In this document: one piece after another, positions 50,827 through 59,855 of the stretch
Layout: every line of letters begins with the position of its first letter
Position numbering within the stretch: the stretch's first letter is position 1
Assembly: GCA_947479455.1 (NCBI GenBank)
Contig: CANJZE010000016.1
Coordinates: 42,332-106,331, forward strand
Direction: 5' to 3'
Length of the DNA stretch: 64,000 bases
Origin: Bacteroidota bacterium
GTDB lineage: Bacteria > Bacteroidota > Bacteroidia > Chitinophagales > LD1
Made by a program: the position numbers and the translations under genes
Notes under the pieces: model-generated
What the model saw: only the letters and a program-made list of their open reading frames with translations
The model's database searches: none
Told to the model about the DNA's origin: nothing

Positions 50827-53259
50827 ATGAAGATTTCCTACAACTGGCTGAAAAATTACGTTGATTTTAATCTCACACCAAACGATTTAGGCGAAGTGCT
50901 TACAGGCGTTGGTTTGGAAGTGGAAGACATTGTTCCCTTTGAAACTATTCAGGGCGGACTCGAAGGGGTGTTAATCGGTGAAGTGAAAGAATGCGCCAAG
51001 CATCCTGATGCCGATAAACTTTCGGTGACAAAAGTAGATGTGGGCAGCGGTGAATTGTTGCAAATTGTTTGCGGGGCACCTAACGTAGCAGCAGGACAAA
51101 AAGTGGTGGTGGCATTGGTAGGATCAACTTTGTATCCTTCAGTAGGAGAAAAATTAGCGATTAAAAAAGCAAAAATTCGTGGGGTAGAAAGTTTCGGGAT
51201 GATTTGTGCCGAAGATGAAATTGGTTTGAGTGAAAGCCATGCTGGAATTATGGTGCTTGATGCGTCAGCAATTGTAGGAACAAAAGCAGCCGATTTTTTC
51301 AAAGTAGAAAAGGATTATGTTTTAGAAATTGGATTGACACCAAACCGAGGCGATGCCAATTCACATATTGGTGTGGCGCGCGATTTAGCAACAGCATTAA
51401 ATGTGGCTTACAAAGCGAAGGTAAATTTTACTAAACCGGCTGTTCAATCTTCAATCTTCAATCTTCAATCTTCAATTATTAAAGTTGAAGTACAGGATAA
51501 CGAAGCTTGTCCGCGTTACTCTGCTATTTCAATTTCAAATGTAACTGTTGCAGATTCTCCTGATTGGTTGAAAAACAAATTGAAAGCCATTGGTGTGCGT
51601 TCTGTAAACAACGTGGTCGACATCACCAATTTTGTTTTGCATGAATACGGTCAACCACTTCATGCGTTTGATGCCGATAAAATTGGCACAGAGAAAGTAG
51701 TGGTGAAAAAATTGGCTCAAGGAACCGTATTCAAAACACTTGATGAGAAAGAGGTGAAGTTGTGCAAAGATGATTTGATGATTTGCAATGGCGATGAACC
51801 CATGTGCATTGCAGGTGTTTTTGGAGGATTGAATAGTGGTGTTACCGCTGCTACAAAAAATATTTTTTTAGAGAGCGCTTATTTCTCTTCCACATCAATT
51901 CGCAAAACAGCAACACGCTTAAATCTGCGCACGGATGCCGCTATGCATTTCGAAAAAGGAACCGACCCGAACATTACAGTGGATGCATTGAAAAGGGCCG
52001 CTCTGCTCATTACTGAAATTTGTGGCGGAGAGGTTTCTTCAGAAATTATTGACCTCTATCCAAATAAAATTGAAGGCTGGAGATTATCTGTTTCGTTCGA
52101 CCGAATGATTCGCTTAGCTGGTTTTTTTATTCCGAACGATACGGTGAGCAAAATTCTTGAGCACCTGGAGATAAAAATCGAAAAAGAAAATGGTGATGAA
52201 TGGGACCTACTTATTCCGGCTTTTAAAACAGATGTAAAACGCGAAGCTGATGTGGTAGAAGAAATTTTGCGCATCTACGGTTACAACAGTTTCACTTTAC
52301 CAAAGCATTTGAAATCGAGTCTTCCGGTGTACGATAAAATTGATGTACAGAAAACAGAAAATACCATTGCTGAATTATTAAGTGGCGCAGGTTTTATTGA
52401 AGTATGGACGAACTCCGTTACGCAGTCAAAATTTGAAGAGGAGGAAACGTTGCGATTACAGCAGGTAAAGTTGTTGAACAGTCAAACAACTGAACTGGAT
52501 GCTTTACGCACTTCTATGCTTTATTCTTTGCTCGAAGTAGTGGCATATAACCAAAATAGAAGAGCCATCGATTTGCGCTTGTTTGAATTTGGTAAAACAT
52601 ATCACCGCTTAGCCGAAAAGAAGTTTTCGGAAAAAAGGAAATTGGTGCTGCTGCTTTGTGGCAAATCATCATCAGATAATTGGTTGACAAAAGGAACTGC
52701 TTTCGATTTCTATCACCTGAAAAGTTTTGTAACAAATGTTCTAAATAGTTTAGGTCACTATACTTTTGAAAAAGAAGTTTCAGAACTGCATCCGTACAAT
52801 TTCAACTTAATTTTTAAAACAGAAGAAATAGAAGTTGCGCGCATTGGTAGTATAGCCAAATCAACGCTAAAAAAATTCGATATAAAGAATGATGTTTTCT
52901 ATGCCGAAATCAACTGGGATTATTTGCTGGAGAAATCTCAGTTTGCAAAAACTTCCTTTGTTGAGTTGCCGAAGTTTCCTTCTGTTAGTCGCGACCTGGC
53001 GATGGTCCTAAACGAGGAGATTAATTTCGATTCAATTGAAAAAATTGCGATTACAGAATCGAAAAAATTATTGCAGGAAATTTCGCTATTCGATCTTTAC
53101 AAAGGCGACAAAATTGAGAAAGGGAAAAAAAGTTATGCGGTGAATTTTGTTTTTCAACATCCCGAAAAAACTTTAACCGATATTGAAATTGAAAAAATAA
53201 TGAACCGCTTAATGAGTAAATACGAAAGCGATTTAGGGGCGGTGATCCGTAAAAACTGA
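50827..53259 (+). CDS. pheT: Phenylalanine-tRNA ligase beta subunit
   Basis: An 810-residue PheT, full length. The N-terminal tRNA-binding OB fold (about 40-155, ECAKHPDADKLSVTKVDVGSG) and the B3/B4 editing domain (about 225-395, ISNVTVADSPDWLKNKLKAI) are complete. So are the B5 domain (about 415-490), the catalytic-like core and the C-terminal ferredoxin-fold anticodon-binding domain (about 710-805, FPSVSRDLAMVLNEEINFDS). A 7-bp tandem repeat, TTCAATC x5 (51443-51477), encodes residues about 206-218 (VQSSIFNLQSSII) in the loop between the tRNA-binding and editing domains. No pheS is nearby, as often in Bacteroidota. Confidence 0.96.
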   Translation: MKISYNWLKNYVDFNLTPNDLGEVLTGVGLEVEDIVPFETIQGGLEGVLIGEVKECAKHPDADKLSVTKVDVGSGELLQIVCGAPNVAAGQKVVVALVGSTLYPSVGEKLAIKKAKIRGVESFGMICAEDEIGLSESHAGIMVLDASAIVGTKAADFFKVEKDYVLEIGLTPNRGDANSHIGVARDLATALNVAYKAKVNFTKPAVQSSIFNLQSSIIKVEVQDNEACPRYSAISISNVTVADSPDWLKNKLKAIGVRSVNNVVDITNFVLHEYGQPLHAFDADKIGTEKVVVKKLAQGTVFKTLDEKEVKLCKDDLMICNGDEPMCIAGVFGGLNSGVTAATKNIFLESAYFSSTSIRKTATRLNLRTDAAMHFEKGTDPNITVDALKRAALLITEICGGEVSSEIIDLYPNKIEGWRLSVSFDRMIRLAGFFIPNDTVSKILEHLEIKIEKENGDEWDLLIPAFKTDVKREADVVEEILRIYGYNSFTLPKHLKSSLPVYDKIDVQKTENTIAELLSGAGFIEVWTNSVTQSKFEEEETLRLQQVKLLNSQTTELDALRTSMLYSLLEVVAYNQNRRAIDLRLFEFGKTYHRLAEKKFSEKRKLVLLLCGKSSSDNWLTKGTAFDFYHLKSFVTNVLNSLGHYTFEKEVSELHPYNFNLIFKTEEIEVARIGSIAKSTLKKFDIKNDVFYAEINWDYLLEKSQFAKTSFVELPKFPSVSRDLAMVLNEEINFDSIEKIAITESKKLLQEISLFDLYKGDKIEKGKKSYAVNFVFQHPEKTLTDIEIEKIMNRLMSKYESDLGAVIRKN
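51443..51477. repeat. 7-bp tandem repeat TTCAATC x 5 inside pheT
   Basis: Five units (the last TTCAATT), 35 bp in total, within an essential coding sequence. One unit gained or lost would shift the reading frame, so the copy number must be constrained. Confidence 0.95.
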
Positions 53260-53299
53260 TTCACGCGTTTGGATGCTAATACTTGCTATGTCCCCGCTT

Positions 53300-54244
53300 C
53301 TATTTTAATTTTTCAGCCATCCAATAATCCAAATCAATAGTGCCCTGTATCACGTCATCGGCATTCTGCTTGCTCAGCAGTTTAAACTTTGGTCTATAGC
53401 TCGTTACAATTTGAACGATTTCTTTTTTTGAATTCTTCTTCGCCAGTTCATTAAACATTTTCAAAAATAACGAAACTGTTTCTTGTGTAAAGCCGCGCGA
53501 TTTTGCAAAACGTTGAACCGATTTAGTCAGGTATGGCAAGAGCTGATAATTTTTAAGTTCAAAATGTGTGATGATATGCAGGAGGTGCGCATAAAGAAAA
53601 GTATCGCTGCGCTGTTTATCCTCCGTATCATCCATCAATATTCGTAAATGTGAAAGTGCTTTGTCGTATTGTTTAGTGTGAACAAAACATAAACCAATCA
53701 GCTCATGATACATGCTGAAAAATGTTTGACGAAGTGATTTTTTGTGTTTCTCAATTTCATCTTTTGTTTTTTCGTACAAGTCAATTCCCTTTTTAAAATC
53801 TCTGTTGAATCCGTAAATCATCAATCTGCGTTCAATTGCAAAACTTAAAATTTCGGTTTTTAAACTTTTAGGAATTTGCAACCCCTTCATTTCTGCAATG
53901 CTTTCCATTTTAGCTATGTTCTTTAGTGCTTCATCATATTTGTTAAGGTTGATACAACGGCTCACCAAACCCGAAATTGCAGCCATATAAGTTTGCGGCT
54001 GCAATTTTATTTTGGCCTTATTCTTTTCTACAAATGCCAGCGTACGATTAGAATTTTCGTACGCTTTTTGAATTTGAAAAGTATGTTGGTAATACCAATT
54101 CCACGATTCAAAAAATAAAATTTTAGCACCAAAGGTTAAGGCCAAAGTTTCCTTTTTCAAATACGGATGGTTCATTATTTTTTTGAATTCCAAAATTTCC
54201 TTTTCGTTTCTGGCATTACCCTTTCGCCCAATTAATGCCAGCAT
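53300..54244 (-). CDS. Helical-repeat protein of unknown function, probably 5'-truncated
   Basis: I do not recognise this protein. From the ATG at 54244 it is 314 residues, with a repeat-rich helical look resembling degenerate TPRs (NKYDEALKNIAKMESIAEM, TKQYDKALSHLRILMDD). No signal peptide or membrane helix is seen. The reading frame is open to 54286, with a TTG at 54283, and is stopped by TGA at 54287-54289, so no upstream ATG exists. It abuts, head to head, the truncated Ig-repeat gene at the same point. The gene may have lost its 5' end at a rearrangement; alternatively it starts at the internal ATG. Function not assigned. Confidence 0.62.
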   Translation of the reverse strand: MLALIGRKGNARNEKEILEFKKIMNHPYLKKETLALTFGAKILFFESWNWYYQHTFQIQKAYENSNRTLAFVEKNKAKIKLQPQTYMAAISGLVSRCINLNKYDEALKNIAKMESIAEMKGLQIPKSLKTEILSFAIERRLMIYGFNRDFKKGIDLYEKTKDEIEKHKKSLRQTFFSMYHELIGLCFVHTKQYDKALSHLRILMDDTEDKQRSDTFLYAHLLHIITHFELKNYQLLPYLTKSVQRFAKSRGFTQETVSLFLKMFNELAKKNSKKEIVQIVTSYRPKFKLLSKQNADDVIQGTIDLDYWMAEKLK

Positions 54245-54274
54245 TTGAGCTTGAATGTTTTTGTATAAATTTAG

Positions 54275-55834
54275 ATTCTCCAACTTTCAATAAATATTTC
54301 GGCTTCGGCTACAAATATTTGTTCAGGAACAAGTGTAACATTCTCTGCTTCGCCAACAAATCCTGGAACTGCTCCAGTTTATTCATGGACGGTGAATGGA
54401 ATTTCGGCAGGAACTAACAGTGTAACCTTTACGACTTCTACATTAAACAATAGCGATGTAATTGCTTGTGATATGACAAGTAATGCAGCTTGTGCTTCGC
54501 CACTTAATGTTAGTTCAAATTTAGTGACAGTAACAGTGAACAATATATCGCAACCGACTGTTTCTATTGTTGCTTCGCAAAATCCGGTATGCACCGGAAC
54601 GAGTGTAACGTTTACTGCTACTGCAATCAATGCAGGCGGCAATCCTGTTTATACCTGGAAAGTAAACGGTAATACAGTTGGAGTAAACAGCAATACTTAC
54701 ACCGCACCGGCACCTGCTGATGGCGATGTGGTTGTTTGCGAAGTTACTTCTACTGCATCTTGCACAAGCGGAACAGTAGTAAGTTCCAACATAATTACAA
54801 TGACTGTAGGAACTTCGTTGGCTGCGTCAGTCACTATTTCAGCTACTTCTACAACTATTTGTTCGGGAACAAGTGTAACGTTTACAGCAGCGCCTGTTAA
54901 TGGAGGACCAAACCCAACTTATGTTTGGAAAATAAACGGAGCAGTAGTAGGAAATAGTTCTCCAACGTTTACTACTAGTACACTTGCAAATAATGATTTA
55001 GTAACAGTTGAGATGACTTCAAACGCTACCTGTGTATCTGGAACTGCAGTTGCTTCTACACCAATAAGTGTAATCGTAAATACTTCGGTTACTGCCGTAG
55101 TAACGGTTAGCGTAGCACCTTCGAATGTAGTGTGTGCAAATACAAATGTGGTTTTCACTGCAACAACGGTAAATGGTGGGTTAACACCGTTTTATCAATG
55201 GAAATTAAATGCAGGTAATGTGGGGACCAATACAACTACTTATTCTAACAATGCGCTAAATGATGGTGATATCATAACGGTTGAACTAACTTCAAGCGAA
55301 GCATGTGCCACACAACCTGTAGTTGTTTCGCCTGCACAAACTATGATGGTGAATGCATTACCTGCTGCACCAACTATTGCACAAAGTGGAAACGCCTTAA
55401 CCTCGAGCGCACCAAGTGCAAACCAATGGACACAGGGCGGAGCACCAATAAGCGGAGCTACAGCACAAACTTACACAGCGGTTACCACAGGATGGTATGC
55501 TGTAGTAGCAACAAATGCAAACGGATGTTCCAGCAAGTCTGATTCAGTATTAGTAACGGTGGTGGGTATTGAAGAAGTGTCAATCATCGAAGCGGTTAAG
55601 GTTTTACCTAATCCGTTCTTCGAGCACTTTACGGTTAGTATTTCAAATGCTGTTCATGAACTTCAATCGTGGACTATGAATATTACCGATGCGCTGGGAA
55701 GAGTTGTTTACGTAAACAAAAACCTTCAGCTGAATAACTTGGTTGATTTCAGTGCTCACGCTTCAGGTGTTTACTTTGTAAATATTTATTCGGGAGCCGA
55801 ATACAAAACTTTCAAAGTGATGAAACAGGAATAA
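54275..55834 (+). pseudogene. 5'-truncated secreted Ig-like-repeat protein with T9SS sorting domain
   Basis: The open frame runs from 54275 (just after a TAG at 54272) to 55834 without an ATG or signal peptide. It encodes about four tandem Ig-like repeats of about 88 residues, each with Cys near CSGTSVTF and VTVEMTSNATC-like ends. A shorter Ig-like unit and a T9SS type A domain follow (VLPNPFFEHFTVSI ... GVYFVNIYSGAEYKTFKVMK). A GTG at 54392 would give 480 residues but lies inside the first repeat. The gene has thus lost its 5' portion including the secretion signal, at a junction with the divergent helical-repeat gene. It is probably not functional unless the sequence is misassembled. Confidence 0.75.
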
Positions 55835-55856
55835 TTTCTGAGTTCAGAAACAAAAA

Positions 55857-55884
55857 GGCGAGCAAATTTTTGCTCGCCTTTTTT
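55857..55884 (+). terminator. Intrinsic terminator after the Ig-repeat gene
   Basis: GGCGAGCA/TGCTCGCC stem with an A/T loop, followed by six T residues. Confidence 0.93.
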
Positions 55885-56063
55885 GTGCAGAAATTTAGCG
55901 CTGCAGATTTTAGCCAGAGGAAGAAATACAAACGCTGATACTTCTGTCCGCATTTGAAAAAATTTCGTCTTCGCCCTTATTCAAGAATATTTGCTTATAA
56001 ACTCAAGAAGGCGTTGTGGAGAATGGCGTAACAACAATATACCTGTCGAGTAATACTAGTGGT

Positions 56064-56903
56064 TTATTTAGCTGCCCCTCTTTCAACTCTCTTGAAAGAA
56101 GTAACCGTTAGTCCGCTTTCTGCACCGCCTAAAACTTGAGCAACAGTTTTGCTACCGTCTTTTACAAACGGTTGAGTAAGCAACGTGTTTTCTTTAATGT
56201 ATGAGTTTACTGCGTTCTCTGCAATTTTATCCAAAATATTTTCAGGTTTGCCAGAAGCTGCGGCCTTTTCGCGCGCTATTCCTTTTTCTCTTGCCAATAC
56301 TTCAGGAGAAACTCCGGCTGCATCTACTGCTAAAGGATTCATAGCGGCAATTTGCATAGCCACATCTTTTCCTACGGTAGAAACAGCATCGTTCAAACCT
56401 TTGTTCAACGCCACCAACACACCTATTTTATTGCCCATGTGGTTGTAGGCTACTACACTTTCGCCTTCCGCAGTTTCATAAGCCGATACATTAATTAACT
56501 CGCCAATAGCCGAAACTTTTTCTTGTACTTGTGCTTTTACAGTAGATCCATTTAAATCTAACTCCAACAAAGCTTCTAAGCTTGCCGGGTTTTGTGCCAA
56601 TGCTAAATCAGCAATATCTGTTGCAAATTTTACAAAGGTTTCGTTCTTGCCTACGAAATCCGATTCACATGAAAGATATACTGCAACTCCTTTCTTGTTA
56701 TCGGCAGATGTTTTTGCAATAACCACCCCTTCGGCTGCTGCGCGACCTGCGCGAAGCTCGGCTACTTTTGCGCCTTTCTTTCTTAAAAAATCTATTGCGG
56801 CTTGCACATCACCGTTTGCTTCGGTCAATGCTTTTTTGCAATCCATTAAACCTGCACCGGTCAGGTTTCTTAATTCATTTACTTGTGCTGCTGTTACTGC
56901 CAT
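56064..56903 (-). CDS. tsf: Elongation factor Ts
   Basis: A 279-residue EF-Ts, the guanine-nucleotide exchange factor for EF-Tu. AAQVNELRNLTGAGLMDCKK (about 4-23) and the TDF-type segment CESDFVGKNETFVKFATDIA (about 74-93) are standard, followed by two dimerisation/core domains. The C-terminal TLLTQPFVKDGSKTVAQVL (about 240-258) is complete. It is the last gene of rplM-rpsI-rpsB-tsf; the intergenic stretch to rpsB contains word repeats, so the operon carries repeats between genes. Confidence 0.96.
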   Translation of the reverse strand: MAVTAAQVNELRNLTGAGLMDCKKALTEANGDVQAAIDFLRKKGAKVAELRAGRAAAEGVVIAKTSADNKKGVAVYLSCESDFVGKNETFVKFATDIADLALAQNPASLEALLELDLNGSTVKAQVQEKVSAIGELINVSAYETAEGESVVAYNHMGNKIGVLVALNKGLNDAVSTVGKDVAMQIAAMNPLAVDAAGVSPEVLAREKGIAREKAAASGKPENILDKIAENAVNSYIKENTLLTQPFVKDGSKTVAQVLGGAESGLTVTSFKRVERGAAK

Positions 56904-56908
56904 GATAT

Positions 56909-57004
56909 TGATTAGTTAATTGAGTTAATTAAAAGTTGATTGAGTTGAGCGGTTGATTGAGTTTAACTTATTCTCTTAATTAACTTAATCAACCACTCAC
57001 CAAC
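56909..57004. repeat. Word hairpin (GTTGATTGAG / CTCAATCAAC family)
   Basis: The left part repeats TTGATTAG/TTAATTGAG/TTGATTGAG words; the right part (about 56971-57004) has TTAATTAACTTAATCAACC, the reverse complement. It shares its word with the repeat at 22613-22711. It separates tsf from rpsB. Confidence 0.78.
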
Positions 57005-57043
57005 AAAGAAGCCAAGTCAATTAACCTGGCTGCTTCTGTATTT

Positions 57044-57080
57044 CATTTCCGAATTTTCAAATTCTCGAATTTCCGAATTA
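57044..57080. repeat. Tandem word tract, 8 bp x 4
   Basis: Units CATTTCCG, AATTTTCA, AATTCTCG, AATTTCCG; the end overlaps the rpsB stop codon. This is the reverse complement family of the tract at 18736-18767. Confidence 0.82.
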
Positions 57081-57992
57081 GAATTTCTTCGGTCCACCGG
57101 TTCCGGCTCCTGTTCTTGGTCTGTTTCCGCCACCTGCACCGCCACGAGTGTTACCACCACCACCGGTTCCGCCAGTGCGTTTCTTCAATGGAGGGCGACC
57201 TTTATCGTCTTTCTTGCCTTTTTCTTGTGTTTCTTCATCGTCAAAACGCTGTCTTTCGCTGAATTCTTCTTCGCCTTCAACACCGTCAACACCATCTTGT
57301 GAAGCTGAACGTTCTGCTAGACCTTCAGCAATTGCATCGGCAATGTAGTTAGTCAAAATAGCAATTGATTTTGCCGCATCGTCATTTCCGGGAATAGCGA
57401 AATCAACTTTAGTAGGATCACTATTGGTATCTACAATACCAAAGGTGTTTATGTTTAACCGTTGCGCTTCTTTCAAAGCAATGTTCTCATGCATAATATC
57501 AACTAAGAACAAAGCTGCAGGCACCCGATTCATGTTTGCCACACCACCTAATACTTTTTCCATTTTTTCTTTTTCGCGGGTAAGAACCAATTTCTCTTTC
57601 TTGGTTACGCTTTCAAGAGTTCCATCTTCAAGCATTTTTTCAATGCTCTGCATTTTTTTAATGCTCTTGCGAATAGTGGTAAAGTTAGTCAACATACCGC
57701 CCAACCATCTTTCGGTTACGAAAGGCATTCCGGTGCGTTTTGCAGCTTCTTTCACTACTTCTTTCGCTTGCTTTTTAGTAGCCACAAACATTATTTTACG
57801 CCCGCTGCGAGCAATAGCTTTAGCGGCTTGTGCTGCCTCTTCTAATTTTTCAGCTGTGCGATTCAAATCAATAATGTGAATACCTTTCTTTTCACCAAAG
57901 ATGAAAGGCAACATTTTAGGATTCCACTTTCTGCGCAGGTGACCAAAGTGAACCTGTGCGTCTAACAGTGCTTTATGTTCTATTTTTTCCAT
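57078..57992 (-). CDS. rpsB: 30S ribosomal protein uS2 with extended C-terminus
   Basis: A 304-residue S2 when started at ATG 57992 (MEKIEHKALLDAQVHFGHLR); homologues show no further N-terminus. GEKKGIHIIDLNRTAEKLEE and RWLGGMLTNFTTIRKS confirm S2. After about residue 235 there is an acidic/basic low-complexity tail: EEEFSERQRFDDEETQEKG, then a Gly/Arg-rich end (GGTGGGGNTRGGAGGGNRPRT). The tail is unusual for S2 and RGG-like in composition. It probably lies on the ribosome surface. Third gene of the operon, between rpsI and tsf. Confidence 0.94.
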   Translation of the reverse strand: MEKIEHKALLDAQVHFGHLRRKWNPKMLPFIFGEKKGIHIIDLNRTAEKLEEAAQAAKAIARSGRKIMFVATKKQAKEVVKEAAKRTGMPFVTERWLGGMLTNFTTIRKSIKKMQSIEKMLEDGTLESVTKKEKLVLTREKEKMEKVLGGVANMNRVPAALFLVDIMHENIALKEAQRLNINTFGIVDTNSDPTKVDFAIPGNDDAAKSIAILTNYIADAIAEGLAERSASQDGVDGVEGEEEFSERQRFDDEETQEKGKKDDKGRPPLKKRTGGTGGGGNTRGGAGGGNRPRTGAGTGGPKKF

Positions 57993-58023
57993 GTTCTTTT
58001 TCTTGATTGAGTTCAACAAATGA

Positions 58024-58407
58024 TTAACGCTTACTGAATTGTTCTTGTTTACGAGCTTTGCGCAAACCTGTCTTTTTACGTTCCACCTTACGGGCATCTC
58101 TGCGTAACAGTTTTGCCTTTTTCAATGGGGGTCTTTTTTCAGGATTGTCAACGATAAGCGCACGGGCTACAGCTAATGAAATAGCCTCTGCCTGACCCTT
58201 AATTCCACCGCCAAATACGTTGATACTTACATCGTATTTACCTTCGCTTTCGCTGGTTTTAAAAGGAGCTTCCACTTTATTTTGCAAATAAGTGAGCGGA
58301 AAAAAATCTTTGTAATCTTTTCCGTTGATGGTAATTGTCCCGTTACCGGCTGTCATAGTAGCGCGGGCAACCGATGCTTTTCTTCTTCCTACTGTTACTT
58401 TATTCAT
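58024..58407 (-). CDS. rpsI: 30S ribosomal protein uS9
   Basis: A 127-residue S9. VTVGRRKASVARATMTAGNG at the start, GGGIKGQAEAISLAVARALI (about 67-86) and the basic C-terminus KKTGLRKARKQEQFSKR with terminal Lys-Arg are standard; the tail reaches the ribosomal P-site tRNA. It follows rplM by 3 bp and precedes rpsB. Confidence 0.97.
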   Translation of the reverse strand: MNKVTVGRRKASVARATMTAGNGTITINGKDYKDFFPLTYLQNKVEAPFKTSESEGKYDVSINVFGGGIKGQAEAISLAVARALIVDNPEKRPPLKKAKLLRRDARKVERKKTGLRKARKQEQFSKR

Positions 58408-58410
58408 AAT

Positions 58411-58848
58411 TTATAAAGCTTTAGGTTTTTGTGCCGTATGCGGATGCTCGGCACCTTCGTAAACAAATAATTTCTTGAACAATTTATCGCCCAATGAACT
58501 TTTAGGAAGCATACCTTTTACAGCGTGCTCAATAAGCTTGTTTGGGTTTTTATCAATAACCTGTTGTGGCGTGGCAAAACGCTGCCCGCCAGGATATCCT
58601 GTAAAATGCACCAACGGACGGTCGGTCATTTTTTTTCCGGTCATTCTTACTTTTGCCGAGTTAATAACGATTACATAATCGCCATTGTCGTTGTTTGGTG
58701 TGAAAGTAGCTTTGTGTTTACCGCGTAAAACCGATGCTATTTTCGAAGTCATTCTACCCAAAGTAGCTCCTTCTGCATCTACGATAAACCATTCGCGTTT
58801 CAAATCCTTTTCAGCCACAGTGCGTGTGCTATAACTGCGTGATTTCAT
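58411..58848 (-). CDS. rplM: 50S ribosomal protein uL13
   Basis: A 145-residue L13. EWFIVDAEGATLGRMTSKIA (about 19-38), GDYVIVINSAKVRMTGKKM (about 56-74) and AVKGMLPKSSLGDKLFKKL (about 108-126) are family signatures. It is the first gene of the rplM-rpsI-rpsB-tsf operon and has a full consensus promoter upstream at 58895-58925. Confidence 0.97.
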   Translation of the reverse strand: MKSRSYSTRTVAEKDLKREWFIVDAEGATLGRMTSKIASVLRGKHKATFTPNNDNGDYVIVINSAKVRMTGKKMTDRPLVHFTGYPGGQRFATPQQVIDKNPNKLIEHAVKGMLPKSSLGDKLFKKLFVYEGAEHPHTAQKPKAL

Positions 58849-58894
58849 TGTTGAATAGTTTAATTAGTTATATCCTCTTTTTTAAAAGGGAGCG

Positions 58895-58925
58895 CAAAAG
58901 TAAAATCGGTATTCAGGTTTCCAAA
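58895..58925 (-). promoter_or_regulatory. Promoter for rplM operon
   Basis: On the minus strand: TTTG (58925-58922), 19 bp, TACTTTTG (58902-58895), then CGCTCCC. It matches the rplU promoter in spacing and in the sequence after the -7 box. It lies in the 315-bp gap 58849-59163 between divergent genes. Confidence 0.88.
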
Positions 58926-59110
58926 CATTTAACCACATAAATTTTCTTACCCCTTTGTAATGCGTTGAAAAACAGGTATACAAAAGTATGGTTCGAAAAA
59001 TCACTAGGTAGTAGGATGGCTATAAAGTTCGTGACATAACTAACTGCATATGCATTTAAGAATCACGATTACTACAAACTCCCAAATTTCCGTTTTTCTT
59101 ACTTATTAAC

Positions 59111-59140
59111 TTTGTTTTTGTGATTCCATTTTTACATTTG
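59111..59140 (+). promoter_or_regulatory. Promoter for the secreted hypothetical gene
   Basis: TTTG (59111-59114), 18 bp, TACATTTG (59133-59140), 23 bp before the start codon at 59164. Apart from this promoter and the rplM promoter, I see nothing in the 315-bp gap. Confidence 0.72.
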
Positions 59141-59163
59141 TTCCAACTAAAAAATTAATCATC

Positions 59164-59712
59164 ATGAAAAAAGTAATCGTAACACTCGTAATGGCAGTAT
59201 TTGCTACTGCTTTTGTTTCTGCACAGAAACCACAAGTTCCAGAATTTAAGAATACTGTAATGGTATTAAAGGCTGATGGGTCTTTAGAAAAAACCGAAAA
59301 ACAAACTGCTACTCTAAAAAACAAAGGCGGTAATAGAGGTGGCGGATGGGGATACAGTTTCGGTGCTTCTGGCGATATGGAATATATCACTTTGCAAGGT
59401 GGAAAATCACCAGTGCGTTTAACTTCAGGCACTACCTTTATTGTAAAACTTACCGATGCTGAAACCGATCCTGAATCTGCGTTCTACCTAACCGAAGTGG
59501 TGGTAGCAAAAAACACCCGTGAAATTTATACAAAGAAAGACTCTGGTCGTTCGGTAAAGGAAAAATATGTGAAACTTACTTACGAAAAAGTTGAACCAGG
59601 CGTTTATAAGATTAAAACGGACCCTTTGAAACCAGAAACTGAATACGGTTTTGTTCCAATTGGCAAAGCAGCAAACGGAGAATCTATTGTGTTCCTTTTT
59701 GGAACTAACTAA
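59164..59712 (+). CDS. Small exported protein of unknown function
   Basis: A 182-residue protein with a signal peptide (MKKVIVTLVMAVFATAFVSA, cleavage near AQ at 21). The mature part has a glycine-rich stretch (NKGGNRGGGWGYSFGASGD, about 59-77) and is mostly beta with charged residues (VVVAKNTREIYTKKDSGRSV). No catalytic motif or T9SS domain is seen. I do not recognise the family. It has its own good promoter and a downstream hairpin, so it is monocistronic and probably well expressed. Confidence 0.75.
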   Translation: MKKVIVTLVMAVFATAFVSAQKPQVPEFKNTVMVLKADGSLEKTEKQTATLKNKGGNRGGGWGYSFGASGDMEYITLQGGKSPVRLTSGTTFIVKLTDAETDPESAFYLTEVVVAKNTREIYTKKDSGRSVKEKYVKLTYEKVEPGVYKIKTDPLKPETEYGFVPIGKAANGESIVFLFGTN

Positions 59713-59730
59713 ACTCCAACGAACATTTTC

Positions 59731-59762
59731 CAAACCCCGTTTCTTTACTGAAGCGGGGTTTG
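59731..59762 (+). terminator. Terminator-like hairpin
   Basis: CAAACCCCG/CGGGGTTTG stem shortly after the preceding stop; the T-run after it is short (TTTGTTATTT), so efficiency is uncertain. Confidence 0.7.
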
Positions 59763-59855
59763 TTATTTATGACCCTCGCCATTCATTTTTTATCACCTTT
59801 GTAAAATATTCCTTTTAGCAGGTCGTCTTACTCTAATACCCTGAAAAAAAGAAGT

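Noticed and set aside
51443..51477. Short tandem repeat considered as a CRISPR remnant
   Set aside because: Units are 7 bp without spacers, inside pheT; no cas genes in the window.
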